From positions 76,763 through 140,762 of the forward strand of contig NZ_AZGK01000002.1 of the NCBI RefSeq assembly GCF_001435315.1: a stretch of DNA of 64,000 bases, in the 5' to 3' direction. The stretch is from Lentilactobacillus parabuchneri DSM 5707 = NBRC 107865 (GTDB lineage: Bacteria > Bacillota > Bacilli > Lactobacillales > Lactobacillaceae). Each line of letters opens with the position of its first letter. Within the stretch, counting starts at the first letter, position 1. A model generated the notes under the pieces. That model was not told the DNA's origin and did not search any database. It saw nothing but the letters and a program-made list of their open reading frames with translations. A program made the translations under genes and the position numbers. Of this stretch, positions 53,227 to 62,239 are shown in pieces.

Positions 53227-54642
53227 ATGAACAATAAACCACACATTAATCTTGAGCGAAAGATGGAATCACGTCATCTGCTAATGATTTCCCTAGGCGG
53301 TGTTATTGGGACTGGTCTGTTTCTCAGTTCCGGATATACGATTCATCAAGCAGGGCCAATCGGGACGATTTTAGCATATGCCATTGGGGCCGTTGTCGTT
53401 TACCTGGTGATGCTTTGTCTCGGGGAACTCTCTGTGGCAATGCCCCAAACTGGGTCTTTTCATGTTTATGCCGATAAATACATTGGGCCGGGCACCGGAT
53501 TTACCGTGGCAATTCTTTACTGGCTGACGTGGACAGTTGCTTTAGGGTCCGAGTTCACCGCTGCCGGTCTGATTATGCGGACATGGTTTCCAACCACTCC
53601 CACGTGGATTTGGAGCGCCTTGTTCATGATTGTTATTTTTACTTCCAATGCCCTGTCGGTTAGATTCTTCGCAGAAACCGAATTCTGGTTTTCAAGCATC
53701 AAAGTGATTGCCATTATTTTGTTCATTGTTCTGGGTAGCTTGGCCATTATCGGCGTCATCCCCATTAAGGGCGTCCAGCATGCGCCCCTTCTAACCAATC
53801 TAACTAAAGATGGACTGTTCCCAAATGGCTTTAAAGCCGTTTTTACGACGATGTTAACCGTTAACTTTGCCTTTTCAGGAACCGAACTGATTGGTGTAAC
53901 TGCGGGTGAAACCAAGGATCCTTCCAAGAATATTCCGAAGGCCATCCACACGACATTGTTTCGGCTGATTATTTTCTTCATCGGCAGTATTACGGTTATG
54001 GCTGCCTTAATCCCCTGGCAAAAGGCCGGTGTTAACCAAAGTCCGTTTGTCTTGGTATTTAACAGTATCGGCCTCCCCTTCGCCGGCGATATTATGAATT
54101 TCGTGGTTCTGACCGCAATTTTATCGGCCGCAAATTCAGGGCTTTATGCCTCAACCAGAATGCTTTGGTCACTCGCTCATGAAGGCATGATTCCGTTGAA
54201 ATATGCCAAAACCAATTCGCGTGGCGTCCCCATGCTGGCACTGGTTTTCAGCATGGCCGGCGGTATCTTGGCGTTGATTTCCAGTGTTGTCGCCGCTTCG
54301 ACCGTTTATCTGGTTCTTGTCTCGATCTCCGGTCTGGCCGTGGTGATCGTTTGGATGGCGATTGCCCTTTCTGAAATTAATTTTAGAAAAACATGGCTGG
54401 CAACCGGTCATTCCGTCGATGAATTAAAGTTCAAGACACCTTGGTATCCAGTGTTGCCGTGGACCGCGTTTATTTTATGCTTATTATCATGCGTTTTAAT
54501 CGTCTTTGATCCAACCCAACGACCAGCGTTATTTTACATGATTCCCTTCGTTGGGCTTTGCTACATCGTTTATTACGGTAAGGCTAAGCTTTCGGGACGA
54601 AAAAAAGGAACCATCAGCAAGGATGATTCCAGTGAAAACTAG
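53227..54642 (+). CDS. mmuP: S-methylmethionine permease (APC superfamily)
   Basis: 471 residues with 12 membrane segments. The amino-acid permease start [40 protein letters not shown] and [16 protein letters not shown] are very close to MmuP-type permeases. The pairing with divergent mmuM supports S-methylmethionine uptake. ATG at 53227 follows TTGGAGGGAAATT; TTG at 53224 is less likely. The stop abuts that of the convergent TDT gene with no space for a terminator, so the transcripts must overlap. Confidence 0.92.
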   Translation: MNNKPHINLERKMESRHLLMISLGGVIGTGLFLSSGYTIHQAGPIGTILAYAIGAVVVYLVMLCLGELSVAMPQTGSFHVYADKYIGPGTGFTVAILYWLTWTVALGSEFTAAGLIMRTWFPTTPTWIWSALFMIVIFTSNALSVRFFAETEFWFSSIKVIAIILFIVLGSLAIIGVIPIKGVQHAPLLTNLTKDGLFPNGFKAVFTTMLTVNFAFSGTELIGVTAGETKDPSKNIPKAIHTTLFRLIIFFIGSITVMAALIPWQKAGVNQSPFVLVFNSIGLPFAGDIMNFVVLTAILSAANSGLYASTRMLWSLAHEGMIPLKYAKTNSRGVPMLALVFSMAGGILALISSVVAASTVYLVLVSISGLAVVIVWMAIALSEINFRKTWLATGHSVDELKFKTPWYPVLPWTAFILCLLSCVLIVFDPTQRPALFYMIPFVGLCYIVYYGKAKLSGRKKGTISKDDSSEN

Positions 54643-55629
54643 TTAGTCTTTTGTGATCGTCTCGTTATCCGAGAGGGTCATTTTTTTATCTTCAATTGCT
54701 TGATTCGCAAGCTTAACCAGGAACTGACCGTATTTGATGACCACGAAGATAACCATGAACGTCGCTACGGTGATTTCCAAGTTCGCAATCACTCCAATGA
54801 CTGAGTTCAAGCCGTTTGCCAAATGGAAGCTGTTGTTAAACAGGTTCAACGCAGTGGCTGAAATCACCAGTGGGAAAGTGAACGCACCAAAGCTTGGGTA
54901 AAACGATAAGCGAACATATTTGAAAATCTTGGTCAACGTGCCCCAATACAGAGTTTGTGCCAGAAGCACCATGACCAATGAAAAGGCCCATGACGGCGCT
55001 GTATTCATTGTTAAGTAACCTGTTAGGCAAAGTGATGCGGGTGCTGCCATGATTGTCAGCAGTGGCAGGGTTGCTTCAAACATAAACTCGCGTCGGAGCA
55101 ATCGGATGCAAACGATTGGCAGAAGAATCGCGTAAAGTCCAAGGGAAAGCCATAAGATTGGCGTTCCGAGTGCTGGAATGAAGTTGTTGGCGGTGACCGG
55201 AATCACACCAATGCCGACAAAAGTTACAAACCAACTTGGGTACACATGATCCAATTCAACAGTTGGACGTAATAAATGGCGATAAATAAAGTAGCCCATA
55301 ATGACGAATTGCAAAATCACTGCAAATGTCCAAACTGCTGTTGGTAATACCGGAATGCCCCATGATTTCAAGAATGTACTGATAATCATCAAAGACATCG
55401 TGAAGGTTGGTGCGACTGACGCAATAATCGGATCATTTAAATCATTCATGCTCAGCTTAAAATGAATGCCAATCTTTGCAATCACCAGTAAAATCAACAC
55501 AAGTGACAAGATGCCCCAAGCATTCCCAATGACGGGCAAGCCAATTGCTTTAAACAAATTCCCCAGTGAGGCAATTCCAAGTATCAATCCACAAATTGGT
55601 AAAGGTAACTTCTTCAAAAATAACTTCAT
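54643..55629 (-). CDS. TDT family (TehA/SLAC1-like) transporter
   Basis: 328 residues, about 10 membrane segments. The start PLPICGLILGIASLGNLF and the mid block SWFVTFVGIGVIPVTANNF are typical of tellurite-resistance/dicarboxylate transporter (TDT) proteins, which move anions such as malate, sulfite or chloride. Divergent from a LysR regulator that probably controls it. Malate uptake for the malolactic enzyme 27 kb away is possible but speculative. Confidence 0.88.
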   Translation of the reverse strand: MKLFLKKLPLPICGLILGIASLGNLFKAIGLPVIGNAWGILSLVLILLVIAKIGIHFKLSMNDLNDPIIASVAPTFTMSLMIISTFLKSWGIPVLPTAVWTFAVILQFVIMGYFIYRHLLRPTVELDHVYPSWFVTFVGIGVIPVTANNFIPALGTPILWLSLGLYAILLPIVCIRLLRREFMFEATLPLLTIMAAPASLCLTGYLTMNTAPSWAFSLVMVLLAQTLYWGTLTKIFKYVRLSFYPSFGAFTFPLVISATALNLFNNSFHLANGLNSVIGVIANLEITVATFMVIFVVIKYGQFLVKLANQAIEDKKMTLSDNETITKD

Positions 55630-55738
55630 ACGGTCCTCTCCTCTCTTAGATGAGCTTAATTATATCGTGTATGGTACAATAAATAAAATTGATAGTATTT
55701 ATATTTATTATAGACGAAATCTATAAGGAGCCAAAACG
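55630..55738. promoter_or_regulatory. Divergent promoter region of the TDT and LysR genes
   Basis: AT-rich 109-base interval with ATAAATA/TATTTAT arms (about 55679-55711), a plausible LysR-type site. Both genes have ribosome binding sites at its edges. Confidence 0.5.
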
Positions 55739-56554
55739 ATGTTCAAATTCCTCGAAACCTTCATGGTGGTCTACAAAACCCGCAGTTTCTCACTGGCTGC
55801 CCAACAACTATTTATCACCCAACCAACCGTGTCAAATCAAGTCAAACAACTCGAACTTCAGTTGCACACGGAATTGTTCGAACGTAAAAGCCGGCGGGAA
55901 ATTGTCCCAACCGAAGCGGCCAATTTGCTATACAAACGTGCAGGAAAAATTCTCAAAAACTGGCAGGACGTGAACGATCAAATCACACGATTGGGAAATG
56001 AAGACAACGAGAAGGTCAAGTTTGGTATCTCGCAAACCGTTTCGAGGATCCTATTTGCTAAAATTGCCAATCAGTTGGTCGCGTCGTTACCCCACGTTGA
56101 CTTCGATGTTACGGTGTCGAACTCTGAAGGTGTCTTAAACCAATTGGAAACCTATAAGATTGATATTGGCATTATCGAAAAACCACTTGTGACAGAAAAC
56201 ATCTCCCGGATTTCCATTGGTAAGGATCAACTTGTGAAGGCCGGTGTTGACAACGGGAACTGGATTACCCGTGAACCAGGATCCGGAATTGGCTACTATA
56301 CCGAGCAGTATTTCCGCGAAGCAGATGTCCAGCCCACCAAGCTGATTCACGTTAATAATAGTGGCTTGATAAGGCGAATGGTGGCGCAAGGAGTCGGCCA
56401 GGCACTCCTATCAGACAAGGACTTACCGGAAAACGTGCCGGTTGAATCATTGGGGGAACATTTTGTCCGCGATTTTTATTTGCTGGCCAGAGAAGATAGT
56501 GAGCGGGATAAAACCCTGGCACACATTAGAAAGATTGTTGAATCGTTTAATTAG
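55739..56554 (+). CDS. LysR family transcriptional regulator
   Basis: 271 residues. N-terminal winged HTH with KTRSFSLAAQQLFITQPTVSNQVKQLE (positions about 13-40), followed by the periplasmic-binding-like effector domain (KVKFGISQTV to the end). About 20-30 residues shorter than the typical LysR, with the effector domain slightly reduced at its end. Divergent from the TDT transporter, its likely target. AAGGAGCCAAAACG precedes the ATG. Confidence 0.92.
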   Translation: MFKFLETFMVVYKTRSFSLAAQQLFITQPTVSNQVKQLELQLHTELFERKSRREIVPTEAANLLYKRAGKILKNWQDVNDQITRLGNEDNEKVKFGISQTVSRILFAKIANQLVASLPHVDFDVTVSNSEGVLNQLETYKIDIGIIEKPLVTENISRISIGKDQLVKAGVDNGNWITREPGSGIGYYTEQYFREADVQPTKLIHVNNSGLIRRMVAQGVGQALLSDKDLPENVPVESLGEHFVRDFYLLAREDSERDKTLAHIRKIVESFN

Positions 56555-56559
56555 GCGTA

Positions 56560-56609
56560 AAAATGAACCACAAACTATGGATTTCAAAGTTTGTGGTTCA
56601 TCTTTTTTG
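56560..56609. terminator. Bidirectional intrinsic terminator
   Basis: ATGAACCACAAACT pairs perfectly with AGTTTGTGGTTCAT, flanked by A and T tracts. Confidence 0.88.
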
Positions 56610-56619
56610 ATATTAACTT

Positions 56620-57948
56620 TTAAATCACCATCTTAAGCCTGGTCGCACTTACAGCGGCGCTCCGGTAAATCTTTTCGATGGTCTTTTCGTAGTCACTGTT
56701 GGCCACTCCAAAGACGACTTTGATGTCGCTTCCTTCTTGGACCACCAAATGAATTTTGATTTGACTGTTATCCAATAAATCAAGAATCTTACCGGCAATT
56801 GCAGGTCGCTTACCCAGTTGGGACGAAACGGCCGCAACCATAGCGATATTTTTCTCCAGCTTGACGGCATCCAAATCGCATCCGGACTTCAAAGCCGTCA
56901 CGATAGCCATCAACTTACCATCAACGTCAGCCCGTTTGGCAAGGAATTGAACTGAATCAGTTCCGGCTGGAACATAGTCGAATTTAACACCAAATTTTTG
57001 AATAACTGAGAACACTTTGGCCATAACGTCAAGGCGTTTATTCAGTTGATACTTTTGAATTGAAATAACCACGTAGTCTTTCTTACCGGCAATTCCGGTT
57101 ACCAACTGGTTGGCATTACTATCCGCCGAATCAACTACCAGAGTTCCATCTTCTTCAGGATGATTCGTATTCAAGATGGCAATTGGAATCTGCTTTTCTT
57201 TAGCAGGCTGAATTGCCTCTTCCTGAAAGACGCTGATGCCCATATAAGAAAGCTCCTGAAGCTCTTCATAAGTCAGCTCGTTGATCTTACGGGAGTTATT
57301 GATAATCCGTGGGTCGGCCATTTTAATGCCGGATACGTCAGTCCAGTTCTCGTATAAATCAGCATCGACAAAGTTGGCTAATAATGCGCCGGAAATGTCA
57401 CTCCCACCTCGAGGCATCAAGTGTGTCAATCCATTTTCGTCAACCCCGTAGAATCCGGGAACGACGATATGCTCATCATAGCTCATGAAATCACGCAGGC
57501 GGTTGATTGATTCGCCGTAGTTTACCTCATTTTGGTCAAATACCAAGAAGCGGGCAGCATCAATGAACTGGTAGCCTAAAAAGTCGGCCATTAATTTAGC
57601 GGTCAGAAATTCACCCCGAGACACTAAGTAATCATGACTGCAGTTGGGAATCTGCTTGGCAATCTTCTGCAGGTCGGATTCAATTGCGACCTTCAAACCA
57701 AGTGCATCTCGAATGCCCACAAAGCGACTTTGGATATGGTTAAATACTGGCATGTAGTCGTCACCTGCATCCCGCAACTTCTCTACTTGAATTAACAAGT
57801 CGGTGACCTTAACGGCCTCACTATCACTCTTACCGGCTGCGCTCACCACAATTACCTTGCGATCTGCGTTTGCTTCAACAATTGCGCGAACTTTTTTAAA
57901 TTGGCCCGCGTCAGCAACTGAACTTCCACCAAATTTTGCTACTATCAT
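56620..57948 (-). CDS. Aspartate kinase
   Basis: Phosphorylates L-aspartate in the first step of the aspartate family pathway. 442 residues. Kinase motif IVAKFGGSSVAD at the N terminus, then VSRGEFLTAKLMADFLG and MPRGGSDISGALLA, with two ACT-type regulatory parts from about 290 (ISIQKYQLN, IHLVVQEGSDIKVVFGV). It overlaps hom by four bases (ATGA), so the two are translationally coupled. Which amino acid inhibits it cannot be told; linkage to hom suggests threonine. Confidence 0.94.
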   Translation of the reverse strand: MIVAKFGGSSVADAGQFKKVRAIVEANADRKVIVVSAAGKSDSEAVKVTDLLIQVEKLRDAGDDYMPVFNHIQSRFVGIRDALGLKVAIESDLQKIAKQIPNCSHDYLVSRGEFLTAKLMADFLGYQFIDAARFLVFDQNEVNYGESINRLRDFMSYDEHIVVPGFYGVDENGLTHLMPRGGSDISGALLANFVDADLYENWTDVSGIKMADPRIINNSRKINELTYEELQELSYMGISVFQEEAIQPAKEKQIPIAILNTNHPEEDGTLVVDSADSNANQLVTGIAGKKDYVVISIQKYQLNKRLDVMAKVFSVIQKFGVKFDYVPAGTDSVQFLAKRADVDGKLMAIVTALKSGCDLDAVKLEKNIAMVAAVSSQLGKRPAIAGKILDLLDNSQIKIHLVVQEGSDIKVVFGVANSDYEKTIEKIYRSAAVSATRLKMVI

Positions 57949-59126
57949 TTTACTGCTCCTCCTTTCTTACTGGGTAAACTCGCCATAAAGGCTGTCTCAT
58001 CTCGTTTAAGAACCTGTCTCATTAAGCTGTGCATCTCACCTACCGGAATGTCGTGAATCAACAGGTAGTCGCCACGAAGCTCCGGCTGGTACTCGCCAAA
58101 CAGTTGAGAACAATCAATTTCCGACCTCACAATGTAATCGTGCATCGTCAAGTTGGGATCGAACTTAAAGCTGCTCTTGAACTCGCGCTTCAAATGCTCC
58201 TTATCTTGGAAAATGTCCAAGATATCTTGAATGACGGCGTTGGCAGTTGGCAACTGGCCGGCTCCCTGGCCCATAAACTTCAAGGTCCCAATGGTTTCAC
58301 CAATCAGTGAAATCAAATTGTAGTTATCTCGAGTATGGGCTTCTAAAGCATCGCCATAATACAACGTGGGTTCAACCATATAGTCAAACCGATCACCGCG
58401 TTGGTGACTCTTTCCCATTAACTTAATGGTCAGCCCCAACTTATCAAAGTGGGTCATGTCATCTTCGGTGATGTTTCGAATCCCAAAGACCGGCAGTTCC
58501 GCCGTCGGCTTGATAAACAAGTCATAGGCGATATCAACGCTGATACATAACTTATTGGCAACGTCCAAACCATCAATATCGGCACTGGGGTCAGCTTCGG
58601 CATAACCAAGTTGCTGGGCTTCCATTAAAACCTCATTGAACGACTTGCCGGTGCGGTGCATCTGGGCAAGAATGAAATTACTGGTTCCATTGAAGATTCC
58701 TTGAATCTTAGTGACATCGTCAACCCGTAGTGCCCGTTCCAATCCTTGGATCCAGGGAATCCCACCGCCGACGCTTGATTCAAAGTAGAACTTGGCGTTA
58801 TTCTCAGCGGCGACCTTCGTGAACTCATCCATATACTGTGCAATCACGGCTTTGTTAGCGGTAATAACGTGCTTGTGATGCTTCAGTGCGTCCACTATGT
58901 ATTGATGGGCCGGTTCGATGCCGCCGATAACTTCGACGACAACGTCAACATCCTGATCGTTTAAAATTTCATCAATGCTATCCGTCATTTCCGGTAAATC
59001 CGGTTTTTTATTCTTTCTGATCAAAATATGCTTTACATGGAGGTTTTGGGCTTGGCGCTTGGCATTTTGGATAATTTTGTATACGCCTGATCCGACTGTC
59101 CCAAATCCTAATATTGCAATATTCAC
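57945..59126 (-). CDS. hom: Homoserine dehydrogenase
   Basis: Reduces aspartate semialdehyde to homoserine. 393 residues from a GTG at 59126 that follows TTGGAGGTTGGAGCT; a TTG five codons earlier overlaps that site. NAD(P) motif IAILGFGTVGSGVYK, the catalytic region ANKAVIAQYMDEF and GIFNGTSNFILAQM, then GYAEADPSADIDGLD. The C-terminal part is shorter than the roughly 430-residue Bacillus form, with only a partial ACT-like end. First gene of the minus-strand operon with aspartate kinase, divergent from thrC. Confidence 0.95.
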   Translation of the reverse strand: MNIAILGFGTVGSGVYKIIQNAKRQAQNLHVKHILIRKNKKPDLPEMTDSIDEILNDQDVDVVVEVIGGIEPAHQYIVDALKHHKHVITANKAVIAQYMDEFTKVAAENNAKFYFESSVGGGIPWIQGLERALRVDDVTKIQGIFNGTSNFILAQMHRTGKSFNEVLMEAQQLGYAEADPSADIDGLDVANKLCISVDIAYDLFIKPTAELPVFGIRNITEDDMTHFDKLGLTIKLMGKSHQRGDRFDYMVEPTLYYGDALEAHTRDNYNLISLIGETIGTLKFMGQGAGQLPTANAVIQDILDIFQDKEHLKREFKSSFKFDPNLTMHDYIVRSEIDCSQLFGEYQPELRGDYLLIHDIPVGEMHSLMRQVLKRDETAFMASLPSKKGGAVK

Positions 59127-59164
59127 AGCTCCAACCTCCAATTTTTACGGTGTTCACAAATAAT

Positions 59165-59204
59165 AAACACTTGTGTTTTACATGAAAACAGATTATCATA
59201 TAAA
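59165..59204. promoter_or_regulatory. Divergent hom/thrC control region with a perfect palindrome
   Basis: AAACACTTGTGTTT (59165-59178) is a perfect 14-base palindrome. It touches a possible thrC promoter, TTTACA (59177-59182) and TATAAA (59199-59204) with 16 bases between. Its place between the two halves of the threonine pathway suggests a shared operator. Confidence 0.55.
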
Positions 59205-59230
59205 TCATAGAAATGCAAGGAGTAAAGTTG

Positions 59231-60736
59231 ATGAATAAATATTATACGAGTACCAGAAACGATTCAATCCAGATTTCAGCTAAGGATGCCATCAAAAAAG
59301 GCTTCGCTGATGACAAGGGTCTCTTCGTTTATCCCGACTTGGAAAAGCTCCAAGTAAACTTCGAAAAATTAATTCAATTAAATTATCAAGATATCGCGCG
59401 CGCTGTCTTATCTATCTTATTGCCGGACTTTTCGGCGGACGAGATTGACGAGAGTATCGACGCCGCCTATCAATCAAGCTTCGATACGCCAAAGATTACA
59501 CCGGTCGTCGACGTTGACAATTTCCATGTCCTGGAGCTCTTCCACGGACCAACCAGCGCCTTTAAAGATGTTGGCCTACAACTATTACCGCAGTTAATGA
59601 AACATGTTTTAACCGACAATAATAAGGTAATGATTCTAACAGCCACAAGTGGTGACACCGGAAAAGCCGCTCTGGAAGGCTTCAAGGACCTCCACAACAT
59701 GGGGATTATCGTCTTTTACCCAGATGGCGGCGTCAGCCAAATTCAAAAGTTACAGATGATTACCACTGGTGGTTCAAACACAAAGGTGGCCGCAATCGAA
59801 GGAAACTTTGACGATGCGCAGACCAACGTTAAGCAGATCTTTAATGATAATGAGTTGAAACAATCCTTGGGAGACGGTGTCACCCTTTCAAGCGCCAACT
59901 CAATCAATATTGGCCGATTGATCCCCCAAGTCGTTTACTACTTTGATTCTTACAAACAACTGGTAAACAATGGCTCAATTCAAGTTGGCGACAAGGTTAA
60001 CTTTACCGTTCCAACTGGAAACTTCGGCGATGTTCTGGCCGGCTACTATGCTAAAATGCTTGGCTTGCCCGTCAACAAATTTGTTGTTGCTTGTAACGAA
60101 AACAACGTTTTGGCCAACTTCTTCAACCATGGCGTCTATGATCGTAACCGGCCGTTCTTCCAGACGGTCGCCCCAAGTATGGATATCCAAATTTCCAGCA
60201 ACTTTGAACGTCTTCTTTACTATAAGAGTGGCGAAGATACTGACTACGTGAAACAACTAATGGACGATTTGGAAGACAGTGGAAAGTACGAAGTTTCAAA
60301 GGAAGTCCTGGCAAACATCCAAAAGGATTTCTATTGTGGCTTTAGCACTGATAAGGACATCGAAAGCTCGATTGCCGATGTTTATGAACAAAACGGCTAC
60401 CTGATGGATCCACATACCGCCGCCGGTTACAAGGTGATGCGTGATTACCAGGAAATGGATCCGGATACACCGATGATTCTCCTAAGTACTGCCAGCCCCT
60501 ATAAGTTCGTTAACGCAGTGGCAAACGCCGTTTTACCCGAAACATCAGATGACGTTCAACAAGTCATGAAGGATCTGCATGCGGCAACCAACGCGCCGAT
60601 TCCCGACAATTTAAGCAAAGTCTGGGACCTGCCAGTCCGTCATGAAAGCGTCATTCAAAAAGACCAGATGACCGAATATGTTAAGCAAAAAGTCGAGGAG
60701 GTATTCTATGATAAGGATCAAAGTTCCAGCAACTAG
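59231..60736 (+). CDS. thrC: Threonine synthase
   Basis: 501 residues from the ATG at 59231 (GCAAGGAGTAAAGTTG upstream). PLP fold-type II enzyme making threonine from phosphohomoserine. The N terminus YYTSTRNDSIQISAKDAI, the PLP lysine in GPTSAFKDVGLQLLP and TATSGDTGKAALEGF match the long, fungal/Gram-negative-like threonine synthases. First gene of thrC-thrB-ACT. It overlaps thrB by 29 bases. Confidence 0.96.
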   Translation: MNKYYTSTRNDSIQISAKDAIKKGFADDKGLFVYPDLEKLQVNFEKLIQLNYQDIARAVLSILLPDFSADEIDESIDAAYQSSFDTPKITPVVDVDNFHVLELFHGPTSAFKDVGLQLLPQLMKHVLTDNNKVMILTATSGDTGKAALEGFKDLHNMGIIVFYPDGGVSQIQKLQMITTGGSNTKVAAIEGNFDDAQTNVKQIFNDNELKQSLGDGVTLSSANSINIGRLIPQVVYYFDSYKQLVNNGSIQVGDKVNFTVPTGNFGDVLAGYYAKMLGLPVNKFVVACNENNVLANFFNHGVYDRNRPFFQTVAPSMDIQISSNFERLLYYKSGEDTDYVKQLMDDLEDSGKYEVSKEVLANIQKDFYCGFSTDKDIESSIADVYEQNGYLMDPHTAAGYKVMRDYQEMDPDTPMILLSTASPYKFVNAVANAVLPETSDDVQQVMKDLHAATNAPIPDNLSKVWDLPVRHESVIQKDQMTEYVKQKVEEVFYDKDQSSSN

Positions 60737-61613
60737 TGCCAATGTCGGTGTCGGATTTGACTGCCTCGGCTTGGCGGTATCGTATTATTCAACCATTTCA
60801 TTTGAAACAAGTGATGCGCGGTTGATCATTACCGGATCGCCGAAAGAATTTCAAAACGCTGATAATTTAGTCTATCAAGCCTTCGTTAAAGGCTGTAATT
60901 TTTTGGACAAACCGGTGCCAAACGTTAAAATTAATATCGAAGGCGACGTTCCGGTTGCCCGTGGACTTGGAAGCTCATCCGTTTGTGTTGTTGCCGGATT
61001 AAAAGCCGCCAGTGTGTGGTACGGCGACGCCATCTCAACTGATCAATTGTTAGTCTTGGCAACCGAAATGGAAGGCCATCCCGATAACGTGACGCCGGCT
61101 ATTCTCGGTGGCTTATGCGTCTCGTTTCTTGACGACCAGAACCTGCCTCAAGTGGTTCAGTATCATGTCAGCGACCAGTTACATTTTGTCGCCATGATCC
61201 CTGATTATGAGGTCAGCACTCACGCCGCTCGCAAGGTGCTGCCGACCACTTTAAGCTATGCCGACGCCATTCACCAGGTCAGTCACTGTGCGGCAATGAC
61301 CAAAGCTTTGGAACTTGGTGATCGTCATATGATCCACGAAGCCTGTGATGATCGGATGCACGAACCATACCGGGCAAAATTAATTCCAGACTACAGTCAG
61401 GCTAAAAACATTTCAGAGCAATTTGGCGGCACGATGTACATTAGTGGCAGCGGTTCAACCATGATGGCAATCACCGCTAACGAAAACGACGCTGATAAAA
61501 TCGTCGAAAATGCCCAAGCAGCCTTTCCAAAATGGACGGTTCGCAAGATGGCAGTCGATTCGACAGGCGTAACAAGTGAGGTAAGTGAACGTGGAAAAGT
61601 ATTACATCGTTGA
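60708..61613 (+). CDS. thrB: Homoserine kinase
   Basis: 301-residue GHMP kinase. ATG at 60708 follows GAGGAGGTATTCT inside the end of thrC. Motifs: PATSANVGVGFDCLGLA, the phosphate loop PVARGLGSSSVCVVAGL, EGHPDNVTPAILGGL, and GTMYISGSGSTMMAI near the C terminus. It supplies phosphohomoserine to ThrC. Its end overlaps the ACT-protein gene by about 23 bases. Confidence 0.95.
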   Translation: MIRIKVPATSANVGVGFDCLGLAVSYYSTISFETSDARLIITGSPKEFQNADNLVYQAFVKGCNFLDKPVPNVKINIEGDVPVARGLGSSSVCVVAGLKAASVWYGDAISTDQLLVLATEMEGHPDNVTPAILGGLCVSFLDDQNLPQVVQYHVSDQLHFVAMIPDYEVSTHAARKVLPTTLSYADAIHQVSHCAAMTKALELGDRHMIHEACDDRMHEPYRAKLIPDYSQAKNISEQFGGTMYISGSGSTMMAITANENDADKIVENAQAAFPKWTVRKMAVDSTGVTSEVSERGKVLHR

Positions 61614-62025
61614 TAGCTCCATTCTCCCTGAATCTTTTGACAAGGTCATTCAAGCTCGACAATTGCTGGAAAGCGGTAAAGTCAAGCAGGTCAGTGAGGC
61701 TGTCAAAGTTGTTGGTATCAGCCGGGGAACCTTCTATAAATATAAAGACCTGGTCTTCTTGCCCGAAGAAAACATGATGGACCGAAAAGCCGTTATTTCC
61801 TTAATGTTGGAAAACCAACGCGGCATCCTTTCGAAAGTCTTAACAACCATCTCAGAATCAAGTGCCAGCGTATTAACGATTAACCAAAACATCCCGATTC
61901 ACAACATCGCAAGCATCGTCATCTCACTGGATTTAAGTCATTTTCAGGGAACTATCGATAACTTGTTAAATCATATCAGGAAAGTCGATGGCGCTAGTAA
62001 TGTCCAACTGGTGTCAATTGAATAA
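61591..62025 (+). CDS. HTH-like plus ACT-domain protein (PheB/ThrR-like)
   Basis: 144 residues from a GTG at 61591 (GAGGTAAGTGAAC upstream). Residues about 25-55 (SGKVKQVSEAVKVVGISRGTFYKYKDL) look like a helix-turn-helix, and about 70-144 form an ACT domain (VISLMLENQRGILSKVLTTI). The family is known as ACT-domain protein PheB/UPF0735. It is the last gene of the threonine operon, overlapping thrB. A regulator that senses threonine and binds the hom/thrC palindrome is a natural hypothesis. It is followed by a strong terminator. Confidence 0.85.
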   Translation: MEKYYIVDSSILPESFDKVIQARQLLESGKVKQVSEAVKVVGISRGTFYKYKDLVFLPEENMMDRKAVISLMLENQRGILSKVLTTISESSASVLTINQNIPIHNIASIVISLDLSHFQGTIDNLLNHIRKVDGASNVQLVSIE

Positions 62026-62060
62026 CAACGTACACGACAACCTCATCATGTGAGATTCTC

Positions 62061-62104
62061 AAAAAGGTCTTCGATCCATAAATATGGAATTGAAGACCTT
62101 TTTT
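62061..62104 (+). terminator. Intrinsic terminator of the threonine operon
   Basis: AAAAAGGTCTTC and GAAGACCTTTTTT form a 12-bp stem with an inner CCATA/TATGG helix. Confidence 0.88.
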
Positions 62105-62239
62105 GCGTTTAGCATTGTTTACGCCGAATCTAAAGACCCTTTTACTGCCGTTCGCGTTCTGGTTATGTTAGCCTTAAGTTAGATGTTTAATATGAATTGT
62201 TGAGTATGAGCCTCAACATATAGTTAATGGGGGTAACTA

